Below, piece by piece: positions 52,220-61,498 of a stretch of 64,000 bases of DNA; the stretch's first letter is position 1; each line of letters opens with the position of its first letter. A model generated the notes under the pieces. It was not told the DNA's origin, searched no databases, and was given only the letters and a program-made list of their open reading frames with translations. The position numbers were made by a program, and so were the translations under genes. Source of the DNA: Bacteroidales bacterium H4 (GTDB lineage: Bacteria; Bacteroidota; Bacteroidia; Bacteroidales; Muribaculaceae); contig DAAP01000023.1 in assembly GCA_001701165.1 (NCBI GenBank), forward strand, positions 124,001 through 188,000. The letters are read 5' to 3'.

Positions 52220-53350
52220 ATGGCAGACAATATTCTTAGCGACTTTGGCATCAACTTGCTTGAGGAAGAGGTGGATGACGTGATTTTCCAGACCAACGAG
52301 TTCCTGTGCGATGCCACGTTCACCGGGTCACAAGGTCCTTTTTGGTGGATTCTTCAGATGTGTATGGCACTGGCTGCATTCTTCGCTATCGTGATGGCGG
52401 CAGGCATGGCTTATAAGATGATGGTAAAAAACGAACCGCTCGATGTGATGAAACTGTTCCGTCCCTTGGCGGTGGCCATCGTGATGACATGGTGGTATCC
52501 TCCTGCGGACACCGGGATGCACAACAGCGGCAGCAGCTGGTGTGTGCTTGACTTCCTCTCGTACATCCCCAATGCCATAGGCTCCTACACCCATGACCTG
52601 TATCAGGCGGAAGCCGCCCAGATCGGGGATAAGTTCGAGGAAGTGCAGCAGCTCATTTTCGTCCGTGACACACTCTATACAAGCTTGCAGGCACAGGCGG
52701 ATGTGGCCCGTGCCGGTACGATGGATCCCGCACTGATAGAATCGACCATGGAACAGACCGGTGTCGATGAAGTTACCAACATGGAGAAGGATGCCAGCAA
52801 GTTATGGTTTACTTCACTGACCTCCGGTGCGGTGGTCTGCATAGACAAAATCGTGATGGTTATTGCGTTGATTGTCTTTAGAATAGGCTGGTGGGCTACC
52901 ATCTATTGCCAGCAAATCCTGCTCGGTATGCTCACAATTTTCGGTCCGATACAGTGGGCGTTTTCACTCTTGCCCAAATGGGAAGGAGCCTGGGCGAAAT
53001 GGATGATACGTTATCTGACGGTGCATTTCTATGGAGCCATGTTGTACTTCGTTGGGTTTTATGTGCTGTTGCTATTTGATATTGTGCTTTGCATACAGGT
53101 GGAGAACCTGACCGCCATTACCCAGAACGAGGCGACGATGGCAGCCTACCTGCAAAACTCCTTCTTCTCGGCAGGCTATCTGATGGCTGCAAGCATCGTT
53201 GCTCTGAAATGCCTGAATCTTGTGCCTGACTTGGCGGCATGGATGATTCCCGAAGGAGACACGGCTTTCAGTACGAGAAACTTCGGCGAGGGTGTGGCAC
53301 AGCAGGCGAAGATGTCAACGACCGGCGCGATTTCATCCATGATGCGATAA
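52220..53350 (+). CDS. traJ: TraJ, VirB6-type polytopic membrane protein
   Basis: The 376 residues have about six to seven membrane helices, grouped as in TraJ: FWWILQMCMALAAFFAIVMAAG, then a periplasmic region with TWWYPPADTGM, then IVMVIALIVFRIGWWATIYC, FGPIQWAFSLLPKWEGAWAKW and AMLYFVGFYVLLLFDIVLC. The KWE/WMIRY region is typical of the family. VirB6-like proteins form the inner-membrane translocation pore for DNA. Confidence 0.92.
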   Translation: MADNILSDFGINLLEEEVDDVIFQTNEFLCDATFTGSQGPFWWILQMCMALAAFFAIVMAAGMAYKMMVKNEPLDVMKLFRPLAVAIVMTWWYPPADTGMHNSGSSWCVLDFLSYIPNAIGSYTHDLYQAEAAQIGDKFEEVQQLIFVRDTLYTSLQAQADVARAGTMDPALIESTMEQTGVDEVTNMEKDASKLWFTSLTSGAVVCIDKIVMVIALIVFRIGWWATIYCQQILLGMLTIFGPIQWAFSLLPKWEGAWAKWMIRYLTVHFYGAMLYFVGFYVLLLFDIVLCIQVENLTAITQNEATMAAYLQNSFFSAGYLMAASIVALKCLNLVPDLAAWMIPEGDTAFSTRNFGEGVAQQAKMSTTGAISSMMR

Positions 53351-53391
53351 TATATAATAAGGTATAGGAAACCAATCAAATAAGCAAAACA

Positions 53392-54006
53392 ATGGTCATT
53401 AAAAATTTAGAGAACAAGATCAAGCTCGTGATGATAATCTGCGCCCTGTTTCTGGCAGGTTGCGTTGTTATCAGCCTGTCGAGCATCTGGACAGCCCGCT
53501 CAATGGTAGTGGATGCCCAGCAGAAAATCTATGTGTTGGACGGCAATGTGCCCATCCTCGTGCAACGCACCACGATGGACGAGACCCTCGATGTGGAAGC
53601 CAAGAGCCATGTGGAGATGTATCATCATTACTTCTTCACCCTGGCCCCGGACGACAAATACATCAAATACACGCTTGACAAGGCGATGTACCTTGTGGAT
53701 GAAACGGGACTTGCCCAGTATAACACCCTCAAGGAAAAAGGATTTTACAACAACATCATGGGCACCTCGGCGGTATGCTCGATATTCTGTGACAGCATCA
53801 ACTTCAACAAGGAGAAGATGGAGTTCACCTACTATGGCAGACAGCGCATAGAACGCCGTACCTCCATCCTTACCCGAGAACTGGTGACCTCCGGGCAACT
53901 GAAACGAGTGCCGCGCACCGACAACAACCCCCATGGGCTGCTTATCGTGAACTGGCGCACCCTGCTGAACAAAGATATTGAACAGAAAACCAAAAACAGC
54001 TATTGA
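53392..54006 (+). CDS. traK: TraK, VirB8-type protein
   Basis: The 204 residues have one N-terminal membrane helix (LVMIICALFLAGCVVISLSSIW) and a periplasmic alpha/beta domain (TMDETLDVEAKSHVEMYHHYFFTLAPDD...RRTSILTRELVTSGQLKRVPRTDNNPHGLLI). This is the TraK family, the Bacteroidetes counterpart of VirB8, a bitopic assembly factor in the channel. The order TraJ-K-L-M is canonical. Confidence 0.92.
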   Translation: MVIKNLENKIKLVMIICALFLAGCVVISLSSIWTARSMVVDAQQKIYVLDGNVPILVQRTTMDETLDVEAKSHVEMYHHYFFTLAPDDKYIKYTLDKAMYLVDETGLAQYNTLKEKGFYNNIMGTSAVCSIFCDSINFNKEKMEFTYYGRQRIERRTSILTRELVTSGQLKRVPRTDNNPHGLLIVNWRTLLNKDIEQKTKNSY

Positions 54007-54008
54007 TT

Positions 54009-54380
54009 ATGGGATGGAAGAAACTGATACTCGGAGAGAAGATGCCGGACAAGAACGACCCCAAGTATGCCGAAAGATACGAGAAGGAGGTCAGTGCCGG
54101 TCGGAAATGGGCCAAGTTTCTGAAAATTGACAAGGCCGCCGGATATGCGCAATGCTTCGCTTGCAAATACCCCAAAGTGTTCCTCACGCTGGTATTCGGC
54201 ATCGTCATCGGATGCCTGACGCTGAATATCTGCCGCATGGTACAGATATACAACCGTCCGAAAACCGAGCAGACGGTCACGGCGACACAACATCAGGAGG
54301 AGCTGTTGAGACAGAAACGTAACAAACAAATCATAAATATAGAGAGCAATGACGCTGAAAGAACTTACAAGCAGGATTGA
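54009..54380 (+). CDS. traL: TraL-like small membrane protein
   Basis: From ATG 54009 the protein has 123 residues. A basic cytoplasmic N-terminus (GWKKLILGEKMPDKNDPKYAERYEKE) is followed by a single membrane helix (VFLTLVFGIVIGCLTLNICRM) and a short Gln/Lys-rich tail. Position between traK and traM and a 32-base overlap with traM fit TraL. The TTG at 54003 is a less likely start. Its role is unknown but it is usually present in these operons. Confidence 0.78.
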   Translation: MGWKKLILGEKMPDKNDPKYAERYEKEVSAGRKWAKFLKIDKAAGYAQCFACKYPKVFLTLVFGIVIGCLTLNICRMVQIYNRPKTEQTVTATQHQEELLRQKRNKQIINIESNDAERTYKQD

Positions 54381-55572
54381 CTGGCGTGCGCCTAAATACA
54401 GGCTGCCGGCTATCCTTTATCCCTTACTGCTGATTGCCGGGTACCTCATTTTTGACGTATTCGATGTGGAACTGGCGGAAAAACCGTCCCACATGCAGAC
54501 CACGGAGTACCTTAATCCGGAACTGCCGCAGGCGCAACTCCGCACCGACGAGATTGGCGGCAAGTATGAGAACATGGCCAAGTCATACGGCAAGATCCAG
54601 GACTATTCGGCCGTGGAGAACATCGACCGTGAACGCGGTGGCGATACGGAAGCATACGATTCCAAGTACACGGAACAAGACCTTGCCATGCTCGATGAAG
54701 AGGCAGAACGCCGTCTGCAGGAGATGCAGTCCCGGCTGGACAAGAGCCGTGAGCGCGGCATGGAGATGGCAAACGACTCCCTTGCCGAGCCGATGAGCGA
54801 GGATGAACGTCTCCGACGTGGCGCACAACGCCAGCAGGAAGCCCTCGACGAACTGAACAAGGCTTTGGCGGAAGCACGCCTGAACGGACAGAAAGGGCTT
54901 GAGGATGTAAAGGAACCCCAGGTACCTGCCGAGGAAACACCCAAGACAACAGGCAATGTGACGGAAAACGAGGATGCCGTCACGCAACCACCCGAAGATG
55001 CCGCCACACAATCCGTGGTAAAGGCCAAGAAGCCTAACTCCGCCTATTTCAATACCCTTGCGGAGAATGAGCCTGAGCCGAACCTTATCAAAGCGATTAT
55101 CGACGAGGATGTGAAAGCCGTTGACGGTTCGCGTGTAAGGCTGCGTCTGCTCGACGAGGTGGAGATAAACGGTGTTGTCCTCGCCAAGGGATCGTACATG
55201 TACGCCACTATGAGTGGATTTGGGCAGCAGCGTGTGAAAGGCACGGTCAAAAGCCTTATGGTGGGTGACGAACTCCTGAAGGTGAGCCTGACACTCTACG
55301 ACACCGACGGCATGGAGGGGCTTTATGTGCCCAATTCCTCTTTCCGTGAGACCACCAAGGACATAGCATCCGGAGCAATGAACAGCAATATGAGCATTAA
55401 CAACGGCAGTTACGGCAATAACTTCACACAGTGGGGCATGCAGGCCATACAGAACGCCTACCAGCAGACCACCGGGGCCATCTCGAAAGCCATCCGCAAG
55501 AACAAGGTGAAACTCAAGTATGGCACCTTTGTCTATTTGGTCAACAGCAGGGAAAACAACAAAAACAAGTAG
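54349..55572 (+). CDS. traM: TraM, VirB10-type protein
   Basis: The 407 residues have an N-terminal membrane helix (LPAILYPLLLIAGYLIFDV). A long charged, probably extended middle follows (residues about 60-230, rich in Glu, Gln, Ala), then a beta-rich C-terminal domain (VRLRLLDEVEINGVVLAKGSYMYATMSGFGQQRVKGTV). That is the VirB10/TrbI pattern: a cytoplasm-to-outer-membrane spanning energy sensor. The gene overlaps traL and is followed closely by a methyltransferase gene. Confidence 0.92.
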   Translation: MTLKELTSRIDWRAPKYRLPAILYPLLLIAGYLIFDVFDVELAEKPSHMQTTEYLNPELPQAQLRTDEIGGKYENMAKSYGKIQDYSAVENIDRERGGDTEAYDSKYTEQDLAMLDEEAERRLQEMQSRLDKSRERGMEMANDSLAEPMSEDERLRRGAQRQQEALDELNKALAEARLNGQKGLEDVKEPQVPAEETPKTTGNVTENEDAVTQPPEDAATQSVVKAKKPNSAYFNTLAENEPEPNLIKAIIDEDVKAVDGSRVRLRLLDEVEINGVVLAKGSYMYATMSGFGQQRVKGTVKSLMVGDELLKVSLTLYDTDGMEGLYVPNSSFRETTKDIASGAMNSNMSINNGSYGNNFTQWGMQAIQNAYQQTTGAISKAIRKNKVKLKYGTFVYLVNSRENNKNK

Positions 55573-55576
55573 GATG

Positions 55577-56371
55577 ATGATACAGATTGACAACATCTAT
55601 AACGAGGACTGCCTGAAGGGGATGGCACGGATAGCAGACAGAAGTGTCGATGCCGTCGTGTGCGACCTGCCTTACGGCATCCTGAACCGTCACAATAAAA
55701 ATGCCGGTTGGGACAGGCAGATACCGCTGGAACCCCTATGGGAACAATATCGGCGCATTATCAAGCCGGACAGCCCCGTCATCCTGTTTGGGCAAGGGAT
55801 GTTCACTGCAAGACTGCTGATGTCGCAGCCTGAATTGTGGAGATACAACCTTGTCTGGTATAAGGACAGGGCCAGCGGTCATCTGAACGCCAATCGTATG
55901 CCGCTAAGGAAGCATGAGGACATCCTTGTGTTCTACGAGCATCTGCCAGTGTATCATCCGCAGATGGTTCCTTGCGACAAATCGCAGCGCAACCACGGAC
56001 GGCGCACCAGCCAGACATTCACCAACCGGTGCTACGGCAACATTCGTATGACCGATGTCCGCATCGCCGATGACAAATACCCGACCTCTGTCATTCAGAT
56101 TCCTAAAGAACATAAAACCGGGACTTTCTTCCACCCGACGCAGAAGCCCGTTGCCCTCGTGGAGTATCTTATAAGGACATACACCGACGAAGGGGATGTG
56201 GTGCTTGACAACTGCATCGGTTCGGGAACCACGGCGATAGCCGCCATCCGAAGCGGACGTCACTATATCGGCTTCGAGACCGATGTCGGTTATTGCCGGA
56301 TAGCCGAGGAAAGGATAAAGGCCGAGAGACTCACGGAAACAACAAACGAAAAACAAGAATATCAACAATGA
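55577..56371 (+). CDS. DNA methyltransferase, beta-class (N6-adenine or N4-cytosine)
   Basis: The 264 residues carry the catalytic DLPYG (motif IV) near residue 29, followed by HNKNAGWDRQIPLEPLWEQY. The S-adenosylmethionine-binding motif I, DNCIGSGTTAIAA, lies near residue 215. This motif IV-before-I order defines the beta class. No restriction endonuclease is nearby, so it is an orphan enzyme inserted between traM and traN, probably protecting transferred DNA. The exact start (55574 or 55577) is unclear. The target sequence is unknown. Confidence 0.88.
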   Translation: MIQIDNIYNEDCLKGMARIADRSVDAVVCDLPYGILNRHNKNAGWDRQIPLEPLWEQYRRIIKPDSPVILFGQGMFTARLLMSQPELWRYNLVWYKDRASGHLNANRMPLRKHEDILVFYEHLPVYHPQMVPCDKSQRNHGRRTSQTFTNRCYGNIRMTDVRIADDKYPTSVIQIPKEHKTGTFFHPTQKPVALVEYLIRTYTDEGDVVLDNCIGSGTTAIAAIRSGRHYIGFETDVGYCRIAEERIKAERLTETTNEKQEYQQ

Positions 56372-57216
56372 GAACAATGCTTTCAAAAATTCTTGCGGCA
56401 TTCTTAATCACCGCCGCATTTCAGCCCATCCATGCGCAGACCACCTATCAGGAAATGGAGCAGCTTACCGTCAATGAACAGGTGACGACCGTCATCACCG
56501 CCTCCGAACCGATACGTTTTGTGGACATTTCCACAGATTTGGTTGCTGGCGACCAGCCTATCAACAACACCGTCCGTCTGAAACCCAAGGAAGCCGGACA
56601 TGAAGACGGCGAGGTACTTGCCATCGTCACCATCGTGACCGAACGCTACCGCACCCAGTACGCCCTGCTGTACACGACACGGCTGACGGAGGCCGTCACC
56701 AGCAAGGAGGTGGAGCTGTCGGAGCGCACCGCCTACCACAATCCTGCCGTGTCGATGTCAACGGAGGACATGTACCGCTACGCTCGTCAGATATGGACAT
56801 CGCCCGCGAGGTTCCGCAACGTAAGCAGCAAGAAGCATCGCATGAACATGCGGCTGAATAACATCTATTCGGCGGGGGACTATTTCTTCCTCGACTTCTC
56901 GGTGGACAACCGCACCAACATCCGCTTCGACATTGACGAGGTAAGGCTCAAGCTCTCCGACAAGAAGGTGTCGAAAGCCACGAACTCGCAGGTCGTGGAG
57001 CTGAAGCCGGAGCTGGTACTGGAGCAGTCCCGATCGTTCCTGCACGGCTACCGCAACGTGATCGTGGTGAAGAAACTGACCTTCCCCAACGACAAGGTGC
57101 TGATGGTGGAGCTGACCGAGAAGCAGATTTCCGGGCGCACCATATCCGTGAACATAGATTATGAGGACGTGCTGTCGGCCGACGGCTTCAGCAGCGCATT
57201 ACTGACGGAGGAATAA
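56368..57216 (+). CDS. traN: TraN (DUF4138), VirB9-like exported protein
   Basis: From ATG 56368 the protein has 282 residues. A signal peptide (ILAAFLITAAFQPIHAQ) is followed by a beta-rich domain (TVITASEPIRFVDISTDLVAGDQ...TERYRTQYALLYT) and the conserved second half with NIRFDIDEVRLKLSDKK and GYRNVIVVKKLTFPNDKVL. DUF4138 proteins form part of the outer-membrane core, like VirB9. The ATG overlaps the methyltransferase stop (ATGA). Confidence 0.92.
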   Translation: MRTMLSKILAAFLITAAFQPIHAQTTYQEMEQLTVNEQVTTVITASEPIRFVDISTDLVAGDQPINNTVRLKPKEAGHEDGEVLAIVTIVTERYRTQYALLYTTRLTEAVTSKEVELSERTAYHNPAVSMSTEDMYRYARQIWTSPARFRNVSSKKHRMNMRLNNIYSAGDYFFLDFSVDNRTNIRFDIDEVRLKLSDKKVSKATNSQVVELKPELVLEQSRSFLHGYRNVIVVKKLTFPNDKVLMVELTEKQISGRTISVNIDYEDVLSADGFSSALLTEE

Positions 57217-57219
57217 GCC

Positions 57220-57726
57220 ATGAGGAAGATACTGATGATTCTTGTCGCTGTGCTGGCGGTGTCAGCCACAGCGTTTGCCGGAGACCGTGACGGGCGGGTG
57301 TCCTTCGGCGTTGGACTCCTGTATGAGAACGGGCTGGACGCCACACTCAGCTATGAGCGTGAGAACGCCTACCACAACGCCTGGGAGTTTTTCGCCAACG
57401 GGTATCTCAAGTGGGACAAATGCGCATCGTGCGGCCATGTCTGCCCGGATTCGTTCTGGAAGAACTATCGTTCGTGGAGCATAGGTGCCGCCTATAAGCC
57501 GTGCGTAGTCAGAGGGCGCAACCATTACGGTAGCTTCCGTTTCGGCGGTTCGCTCGGCTCGGACACCCACAAGGTGCTGGGAGGCGTACATGCCGGCTAC
57601 GAGCACAACTACCGTCTGCGTGGCGGCTGGCAGGTGTACTGGCAAGTGAAGTCAGATCTGATGATAAAAGGCAAAGACCTGTTCCGAACAGGCATCGTGT
57701 TAGGCGTGAAACTACCTGTAAAATAA
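57220..57726 (+). CDS. traO: TraO, outer-membrane conjugation protein
   Basis: The 168 residues have a signal peptide (ILMILVAVLAVSATAFAG), then alternating aromatic strands (GRVSFGVGLLYENGLDATLSYE, SFRFGGSLGSDTHKVLGGVHAGYEH) as in a small outer-membrane beta-barrel. A Cys pair cluster, KCASCGHVC, lies in one loop. This is the TraO family found directly after traN in CTnDOT-type elements. It starts four bases after the traN stop. Confidence 0.85.
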   Translation: MRKILMILVAVLAVSATAFAGDRDGRVSFGVGLLYENGLDATLSYERENAYHNAWEFFANGYLKWDKCASCGHVCPDSFWKNYRSWSIGAAYKPCVVRGRNHYGSFRFGGSLGSDTHKVLGGVHAGYEHNYRLRGGWQVYWQVKSDLMIKGKDLFRTGIVLGVKLPVK

Positions 57727-57732
57727 GAAGTC

Positions 57733-58521
57733 ATGAAAACCAATTATGTGAAAATACTGAACCGTATGAACAAGATTATCAACCGTGTCAACGCCCGCAG
57801 GCAGACGGACATACGTTCCAAAAACAAAGGGCTGAAAGTGAAATGGCATAGGACATGGAAAATGCAGAAGTGCAACTACTTCGGTCTGTTCGCCCTTGCG
57901 CTGACCGTGGCTCTCGCGTCATGCGACGGGCATCACGAGTTTCCCGACACCTCGATGAAAGTCGGACATGTGCTCTGCACCGACGGCCGTGTCATGGCCT
58001 TGGAGGAGTGTGACCGTCAGGGCAAGGAGCCTATAGCCGTGGTGTTCCATCTCCACAATGATGAAAAGATGGAAGGGAACGGGTATGCCGTGTACCTCCG
58101 TGACCTGCCCGATGAAGCCTTCGCCGACAGCGTGGGTGTGGCACAGGGGACATCCGCCGACCTGTACGCGCATGACGGCAACGCCAACACCTACGAGATG
58201 TATGCCAACAGCGGCTGCGGTTCGCCGGCGGCCAATGCCGTGTTCTCCATGTGGCGTTACGGGCAGAGTGCCTATATCCCCTCGGTGGCCCAGATGCGAC
58301 TGCTGTATGTGGCCAAGCCGTACATTAACCATATCATTGAAAGATGCGGCGGAGAACCGTTACCCGACGATGCGGACGAGGTATGGTACTGGACATCCAC
58401 GGAAGTAGCCGGTCAGGAGACCTCGAAAGCATGGCTGTACTCGCTCGGCAGCGGTGCCGTGCAAGAGACACCGAAGCTCCAGTCACACAAAGTGAGACCC
58501 ATTGTAACATTGAACGATTAG
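57733..58521 (+). CDS. Lipoprotein with DUF1566/C-type-lectin-like domain
   Basis: The frame has 262 residues; ATG 57862 (219 residues) places a lipoprotein signal at the N-terminus (FALALTVALASC). The mature part reads VLCTDGRVMALEECDRQGKEPIAVVF, then SAYIPSVAQMRLLYVAKPYI and VWYWTSTEV...AWLYSLGSG...KVRPIVTL. That is the order of DUF1566 (Fib_succ_major-like) domains with the C-type lectin fold. Such domains bind ligands at the cell surface. It pairs with the lipoprotein at 43317, also in this operon. Confidence 0.7.
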   Translation: MKTNYVKILNRMNKIINRVNARRQTDIRSKNKGLKVKWHRTWKMQKCNYFGLFALALTVALASCDGHHEFPDTSMKVGHVLCTDGRVMALEECDRQGKEPIAVVFHLHNDEKMEGNGYAVYLRDLPDEAFADSVGVAQGTSADLYAHDGNANTYEMYANSGCGSPAANAVFSMWRYGQSAYIPSVAQMRLLYVAKPYINHIIERCGGEPLPDDADEVWYWTSTEVAGQETSKAWLYSLGSGAVQETPKLQSHKVRPIVTLND

Positions 58522-58522
58522 A

Positions 58523-59308
58523 ATGAAGAACGACATGAACATTATACATATCCTTTTCGGCATTGTGCTGATATTGCTGGTGCTGATACAGACCTACAAC
58601 TCCGTGAAGGCGGAATCCCACCGTCAAGAACTGCAGCAGCTCTGTGATTTCCTGCAATCACGGAAAGACACGATGGATTCCCTGCTCAACCGCTTTGACG
58701 GCATTCTTGGCGACATGGCATCCGACAACGAGAGAAACACCGTCCTGAAAAACCATGCGATAGAGTTGGACAAACTTGTTAAAGGACTCAAATATGAACA
58801 GGATTGTCTTGAATCCGGGAATCGGTCGATGAAAACGAAACGGAAAAGGATGCTGACCCAAAAGGAGAAGCTCATCAACGAGACTAACGAAATAAAGAAA
58901 ACCATCCGTCAGAGAATGGATACGATAGCGCAGCTTGAAATCCGGATTGACTCGCTGAAAAGAATCAAGGCCGGGCTGGACATCGACACGGGCCTGACAC
59001 AGGCGGAAGAGGCAACCAATCTCTCGGAGCCGGTGTCGGTTCTGAATATTCCGCCGTCAGTCAAGTCAATTCTGGAAGACCATAACATCACGTGCATCGG
59101 AGAGCTTGCCTGTCTTGACAGGGATTACCTGCAAGGCATCAGCGGTATTGGCCCGGTAAGCGTCGAGCGTATAGATGCCGCCCTGCAGGAAAAAGGCGCA
59201 TATCTCGGCATGGAAGCGGTCAAGGTCAACGACCGCTGGTACAGATTTGGAGCAGAGGAGACAGAAGAACAGGCGGAAGAGCATACACAGGAACAGATAA
59301 CAGAATAA
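58523..59308 (+). CDS. Membrane-anchored coiled-coil protein with an RNA-polymerase-alpha-CTD-like domain
   Basis: The 261 residues start with a membrane helix (MNIIHILFGIVLILLVLIQT). A coiled coil of about 120 residues follows (RKDTMDSLLNRFDGILGDMA, MLTQKEKLINETNEIKKTI), then a compact domain at residues 178-231. That domain, SVKSILEDHNITCIGELACL then GISGIGPVSVERIDAALQEKG and LGM, follows the alpha-CTD pattern of two helix-hairpin-helix units. Alpha-CTD domains bind DNA minor grooves. It ends in an acidic tail. It sits between the channel genes and the coupling ATPase gene, so tethering DNA or the relaxosome near the coupling protein is a reasonable hypothesis. Confidence 0.75.
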   Translation: MKNDMNIIHILFGIVLILLVLIQTYNSVKAESHRQELQQLCDFLQSRKDTMDSLLNRFDGILGDMASDNERNTVLKNHAIELDKLVKGLKYEQDCLESGNRSMKTKRKRMLTQKEKLINETNEIKKTIRQRMDTIAQLEIRIDSLKRIKAGLDIDTGLTQAEEATNLSEPVSVLNIPPSVKSILEDHNITCIGELACLDRDYLQGISGIGPVSVERIDAALQEKGAYLGMEAVKVNDRWYRFGAEETEEQAEEHTQEQITE

Positions 59309-59311
59309 CTT

Positions 59312-61498
59312 ATGGAAGAAACGAAAGAGATACAGGGACTTTACAAGATATTCCGTGCGGCGGTCTATGTGTCGCTGCTGTTGGAATTTTTTGAGTACGC
59401 CGTCGATCCGGAGACCCTCGACCACTGGAACGGGGTACTCGTGGACATCCATGACCGCATCAAGACATGGTTCATCTACCATGACGGAAACCTGATATAT
59501 GCCAAGGTAACGACCTTCTTGCTCATCTGCATCACCTGCGTGGGAACGCGCAACAAGAAGCACCTTGAGATGGACGCGCAGAAGCAGGTGCTCTATCCGT
59601 TGCTCGGCGGTGTCGGACTGGTCATACTGTCCGTGTGGTTCTTCGGTTTCTCCATCATGCCGCGCATCTACACGCTGAAGGTCAACATCTGGCTCTACAT
59701 GATACTGTCCGTCATCGGGGCTGTGCTTATCCATGTAGCCCTCGACAATATCTCGAAGTTCCTGATGGACGGGCTTCTCAAAGACCGCTTCAACTTCGAG
59801 AACGAGAGCTTCGAGCAGGCTACCGAAGCGGTGGAGAACAAGTATTCGGTGAACATCCCCATGCGCTTCTATTACAAGGGGAAATTCCGCCGGGGGTGCG
59901 TGTCGGTCTCCAATCCCTTCCGAGGCACCTGGGTCGTAGGTACTCCCGGTTCGGGTAAGACATTCAGCATCATCGAGCCGTTCATCCGGCAGCACTCCGC
60001 CAAAGGCTTCGCTATGGTTGTATATGATTACAAGTTCCCTACCTTAGCCACCAAGTTATATTATCACTATCTGAAAAACAGGCGATTGGGTAAAACCCCG
60101 CCGAACTGTCAGTTCAACATAATCAACTTTGTCGATGTGGAGTACAGCCGGCGCGTGAACCCTATACAGGCGAAATACATCCCGAACCTTGCCGCCGCCA
60201 GCGAGACCGCAGAGACCCTGCTGGAATCCCTGCAGAAAGGCAAGAAAGAGGGAGGCGGCGGTTCCGACCAGTTTTTTCAGACATCGGCTGTGAACTTCCT
60301 CGCCGCCTGTATCTATTTCTTCGTGAACTATGAGAAAGAGCCGTATGATGCCTCCGGCAGACAGCTCTATGCCGACAAGGTACAAGACCCGGTGACGAGA
60401 ATATGGAAACCTACCGGCATCGTGCGTGAATACAAGAACGGCCCGGTGACGGAACCGGCCTACTGGCTCGGCAAGTACAGCGACATGCCGCATATTCTCT
60501 CGTTCCTGAACCAGAGCTATCAGACCATTTTTGATGTGCTACAGACCGACGACGAGGTCGCGCCGTTGCTCGGCCCGTTCCAGACCGCCCTGCAAAACAG
60601 AGCAATGGAGCAATTGGAGGGCATGATAGGTACGCTCCGTGTCTATACTTCGCGCCTTGCCACCAAGGAATCGTACTGGATATTCCATCGTGACGGCGAT
60701 GACTTCGACCTGAAGGTCAGCGACCCGAAGAACCCGTCCTATCTGCTGATTGCGAACGACCCCGAAATGGAAAGCATCATCGGCGCGTTGAACGCCCTTA
60801 TCCTTAACCGCCTTGTCACACGAGTAAATACCGGACAGGGAAAGAATATCCCGGTGAGCATCATCGTCGATGAGTTGCCGACCCTGTACTTCCATAAGAT
60901 TGATCGCCTGATTGGTACTGCCCGAAGTAATAAGGTGAGTGTAACGCTTGGTTTTCAGGAATTACCGCAGTTGGAGGCCGACTACGGCAAAGTAGGCATG
61001 CAAAAAATCATCACTACTGTGGGAAATGTGGTGAGCGGTTCGGCAAGAAGCAAGGAAACACTGGAATGGCTGTCGAATGACATCTTCGGAAAGGTGGTGC
61101 AACTCAAGAGAGGTGTCACCATTGACCGTGACAAGACGAGTATCAACCTGAACGAAAACCTTGACAGCCTTGTTCCCGCAAGCAAAATATCCGATATGCC
61201 GACCGGCTGGATATGCGGACAGACAGCAAGGGATTTCGTCAAGACAAAGACTGGGCGCGGCGACAGCATGAACATTCAGGAGTCGGAAGAGTTCCAGACA
61301 ACCAAGTTCTTCTGCAAGACGGATTTCGACATGGCGGAGATAGCCAGGGAGGAAGCCGAATATGTAGAACTGCCCAAGTTCTATACTTTTCCGTCGAAAG
61401 AAGAAAGGGAGCGAGTGTTGTACAAAAACTTCCTTCGTGTGGGAATAGAGGTGAAGACGATGATAGCGGAAATACAAAGGAGAGCCCATGCAAAATAA
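59312..61498 (+). CDS. VirD4/TraD-type coupling protein (MobC/TraG family)
   Basis: The 728 residues have N-terminal membrane helices (TFLLICITCVGT, VGLVILSVWFFGFSIM, NIWLYMILSVIGAVLIHVAL) and a cytoplasmic ATPase. Walker A is VGTPGSGKTFSIIEPF near residue 213, Walker B VSIIVDELPTLYF near 520, and SNKVSVTLGFQELPQLE is the typical sensor region. It docks the relaxase-DNA complex and feeds it to the channel. Its stop overlaps the next gene by 11 bases. No relaxase gene lies in the window. Confidence 0.95.
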   Translation: MEETKEIQGLYKIFRAAVYVSLLLEFFEYAVDPETLDHWNGVLVDIHDRIKTWFIYHDGNLIYAKVTTFLLICITCVGTRNKKHLEMDAQKQVLYPLLGGVGLVILSVWFFGFSIMPRIYTLKVNIWLYMILSVIGAVLIHVALDNISKFLMDGLLKDRFNFENESFEQATEAVENKYSVNIPMRFYYKGKFRRGCVSVSNPFRGTWVVGTPGSGKTFSIIEPFIRQHSAKGFAMVVYDYKFPTLATKLYYHYLKNRRLGKTPPNCQFNIINFVDVEYSRRVNPIQAKYIPNLAAASETAETLLESLQKGKKEGGGGSDQFFQTSAVNFLAACIYFFVNYEKEPYDASGRQLYADKVQDPVTRIWKPTGIVREYKNGPVTEPAYWLGKYSDMPHILSFLNQSYQTIFDVLQTDDEVAPLLGPFQTALQNRAMEQLEGMIGTLRVYTSRLATKESYWIFHRDGDDFDLKVSDPKNPSYLLIANDPEMESIIGALNALILNRLVTRVNTGQGKNIPVSIIVDELPTLYFHKIDRLIGTARSNKVSVTLGFQELPQLEADYGKVGMQKIITTVGNVVSGSARSKETLEWLSNDIFGKVVQLKRGVTIDRDKTSINLNENLDSLVPASKISDMPTGWICGQTARDFVKTKTGRGDSMNIQESEEFQTTKFFCKTDFDMAEIAREEAEYVELPKFYTFPSKEERERVLYKNFLRVGIEVKTMIAEIQRRAHAK

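Noticed and set aside
43317..58521. A diversity-generating retroelement acting on the C-type-lectin-like domains
   Set aside because: No reverse transcriptase, template repeat or adenine-biased variable repeat is visible in the window.
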